Source: Kushneria marisflavi (lineage in GTDB: Bacteria; Pseudomonadota; Gammaproteobacteria; Pseudomonadales; Halomonadaceae). From it: 64,000 bases of DNA. The notes beneath the pieces are model-generated. The model searched no databases, was not told the origin of the DNA, and saw only the letters and a list, made by a program, of their open reading frames with translations. Positions 63,831-64,000 of this stretch are shown piece by piece (the stretch's first letter is position 1; the number at the start of each line of letters is the position of its first letter). Location of the stretch: contig NZ_CP021358.1 in the NCBI RefSeq assembly GCF_002157205.1, positions 1,364,001 through 1,428,000 of the forward strand, read 5' to 3'. A program made the position numbers and the translations under genes.

Positions 63831-64000
63831 TCAGCCGCGGGCAACCTTCACGGGTGCGTGCGCAATACGCTCACCCAGCCACTCCACCAGCATATGCGGC
63901 ACGGTCAGACAGGCCAGGCCGATAAAGATCGTCTTGATCAATGCTCCACTGACGTGAGCATGACTCATCCAGAAATAACCGACGCCCGCACCAAGCCAGG
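63831..64000 (-). CDS. C-terminal end of a likely Brp/Blh-family membrane protein (cut by window edge)
   Basis: Read on the minus strand from base 64000, the open frame gives about 56 residues with one long helix and TIFIGLACLTVPHMLVEW near the end, then a basic tail. The LACLTVPHM pattern resembles Brp/Blh beta-carotene 15,15'-dioxygenases, which make retinal for rhodopsins. Too little is visible to be sure; the upstream part outside the window would decide. Confidence 0.5.
   Translation of the reverse strand, partial: WLGAGVGYFWMSHAHVSGALIKTIFIGLACLTVPHMLVEWLGERIAHAPVKVARG

Overview
The window looks like chromosomal DNA of a halophilic or halotolerant gammaproteobacterium, most likely Halomonadaceae (inference). 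The support is an ectoine hydroxylase gene (ectD), high GC content, dense short operons, a YejM-like sulfatase, and a likely Brp/Blh-type gene cut by the right edge. No rRNA or tRNA gene was seen.

Left part (1-26159): ordinary chromosome. It carries the end of a peptide permease with an aminopeptidase P, ilvD, a FAH-family hydrolase, ectD, an NlpC/P60 hydrolase and a cytochrome b561-YceI pair. A tightly coupled four-gene cassette follows (acyl-CoA dehydrogenase, PIG-L deacetylase, NodS-like methyltransferase, glycosyltransferase). Then come CtaG/DUF2243 membrane genes, a DUF2946-PepSY pair, a PAS-LuxR regulator, a type II sulfide:quinone reductase, an RhtA-like exporter and small stress genes.

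Centre (26652-43116): a complete type I-E CRISPR-Cas locus. Array 1 has 41 repeats and is followed by its leader. The operon cas8e-cse2-cas7e-cas5e-cas6e-cas1-cas2 runs on the minus strand into that leader. cas3 lies upstream as a separate unit. A Xre-RES toxin-antitoxin pair sits between cas3 and array 2 (51 repeats with a different loop). Both arrays read on the minus strand, with degenerate repeats at the low-coordinate (trailer) ends.

The main finding is in the 300-bp gap between cas8e and cas3. A degenerate mini-CRISPR (repeat-like hairpin, 20-nt spacer-like stretch, second repeat-like hairpin ending in a T-tract) reads on the plus strand, opposite to cas. Its spacer-like stretch matches a site 64 bp further left, directly after an AAG trinucleotide. 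The match covers positions 1-5, 7-9 and 11-13; position 6, which Cascade does not pair, is the first mismatch. The site lies in the presumed promoter of the cas8e operon. This is what a Cascade-guided autoregulatory RNA (CreR/CreA type) should look like. A 43-codon ORF with a Shine-Dalgarno sequence lies between the site and cas8e and overlaps cas8e by ATGA, so it could be a co-regulated small protein.

Right part (43117-64000): DUF2835, then sulfur genes (SsuE-like reductase, Sbp, CysB-like regulator), a soluble PAS chemoreceptor, an arsRCHB operon with a 13-bp inverted-repeat operator, RarD, a four-carbon-acid-sugar kinase/PdxA2 pair, DUF4396, an entericidin, a sugar oxidoreductase/aminotransferase pair, an SDR enzyme, CsbD, a CDF metal exporter, PsiE, a YejM-like protein and the C-terminus of a likely Brp/Blh protein.
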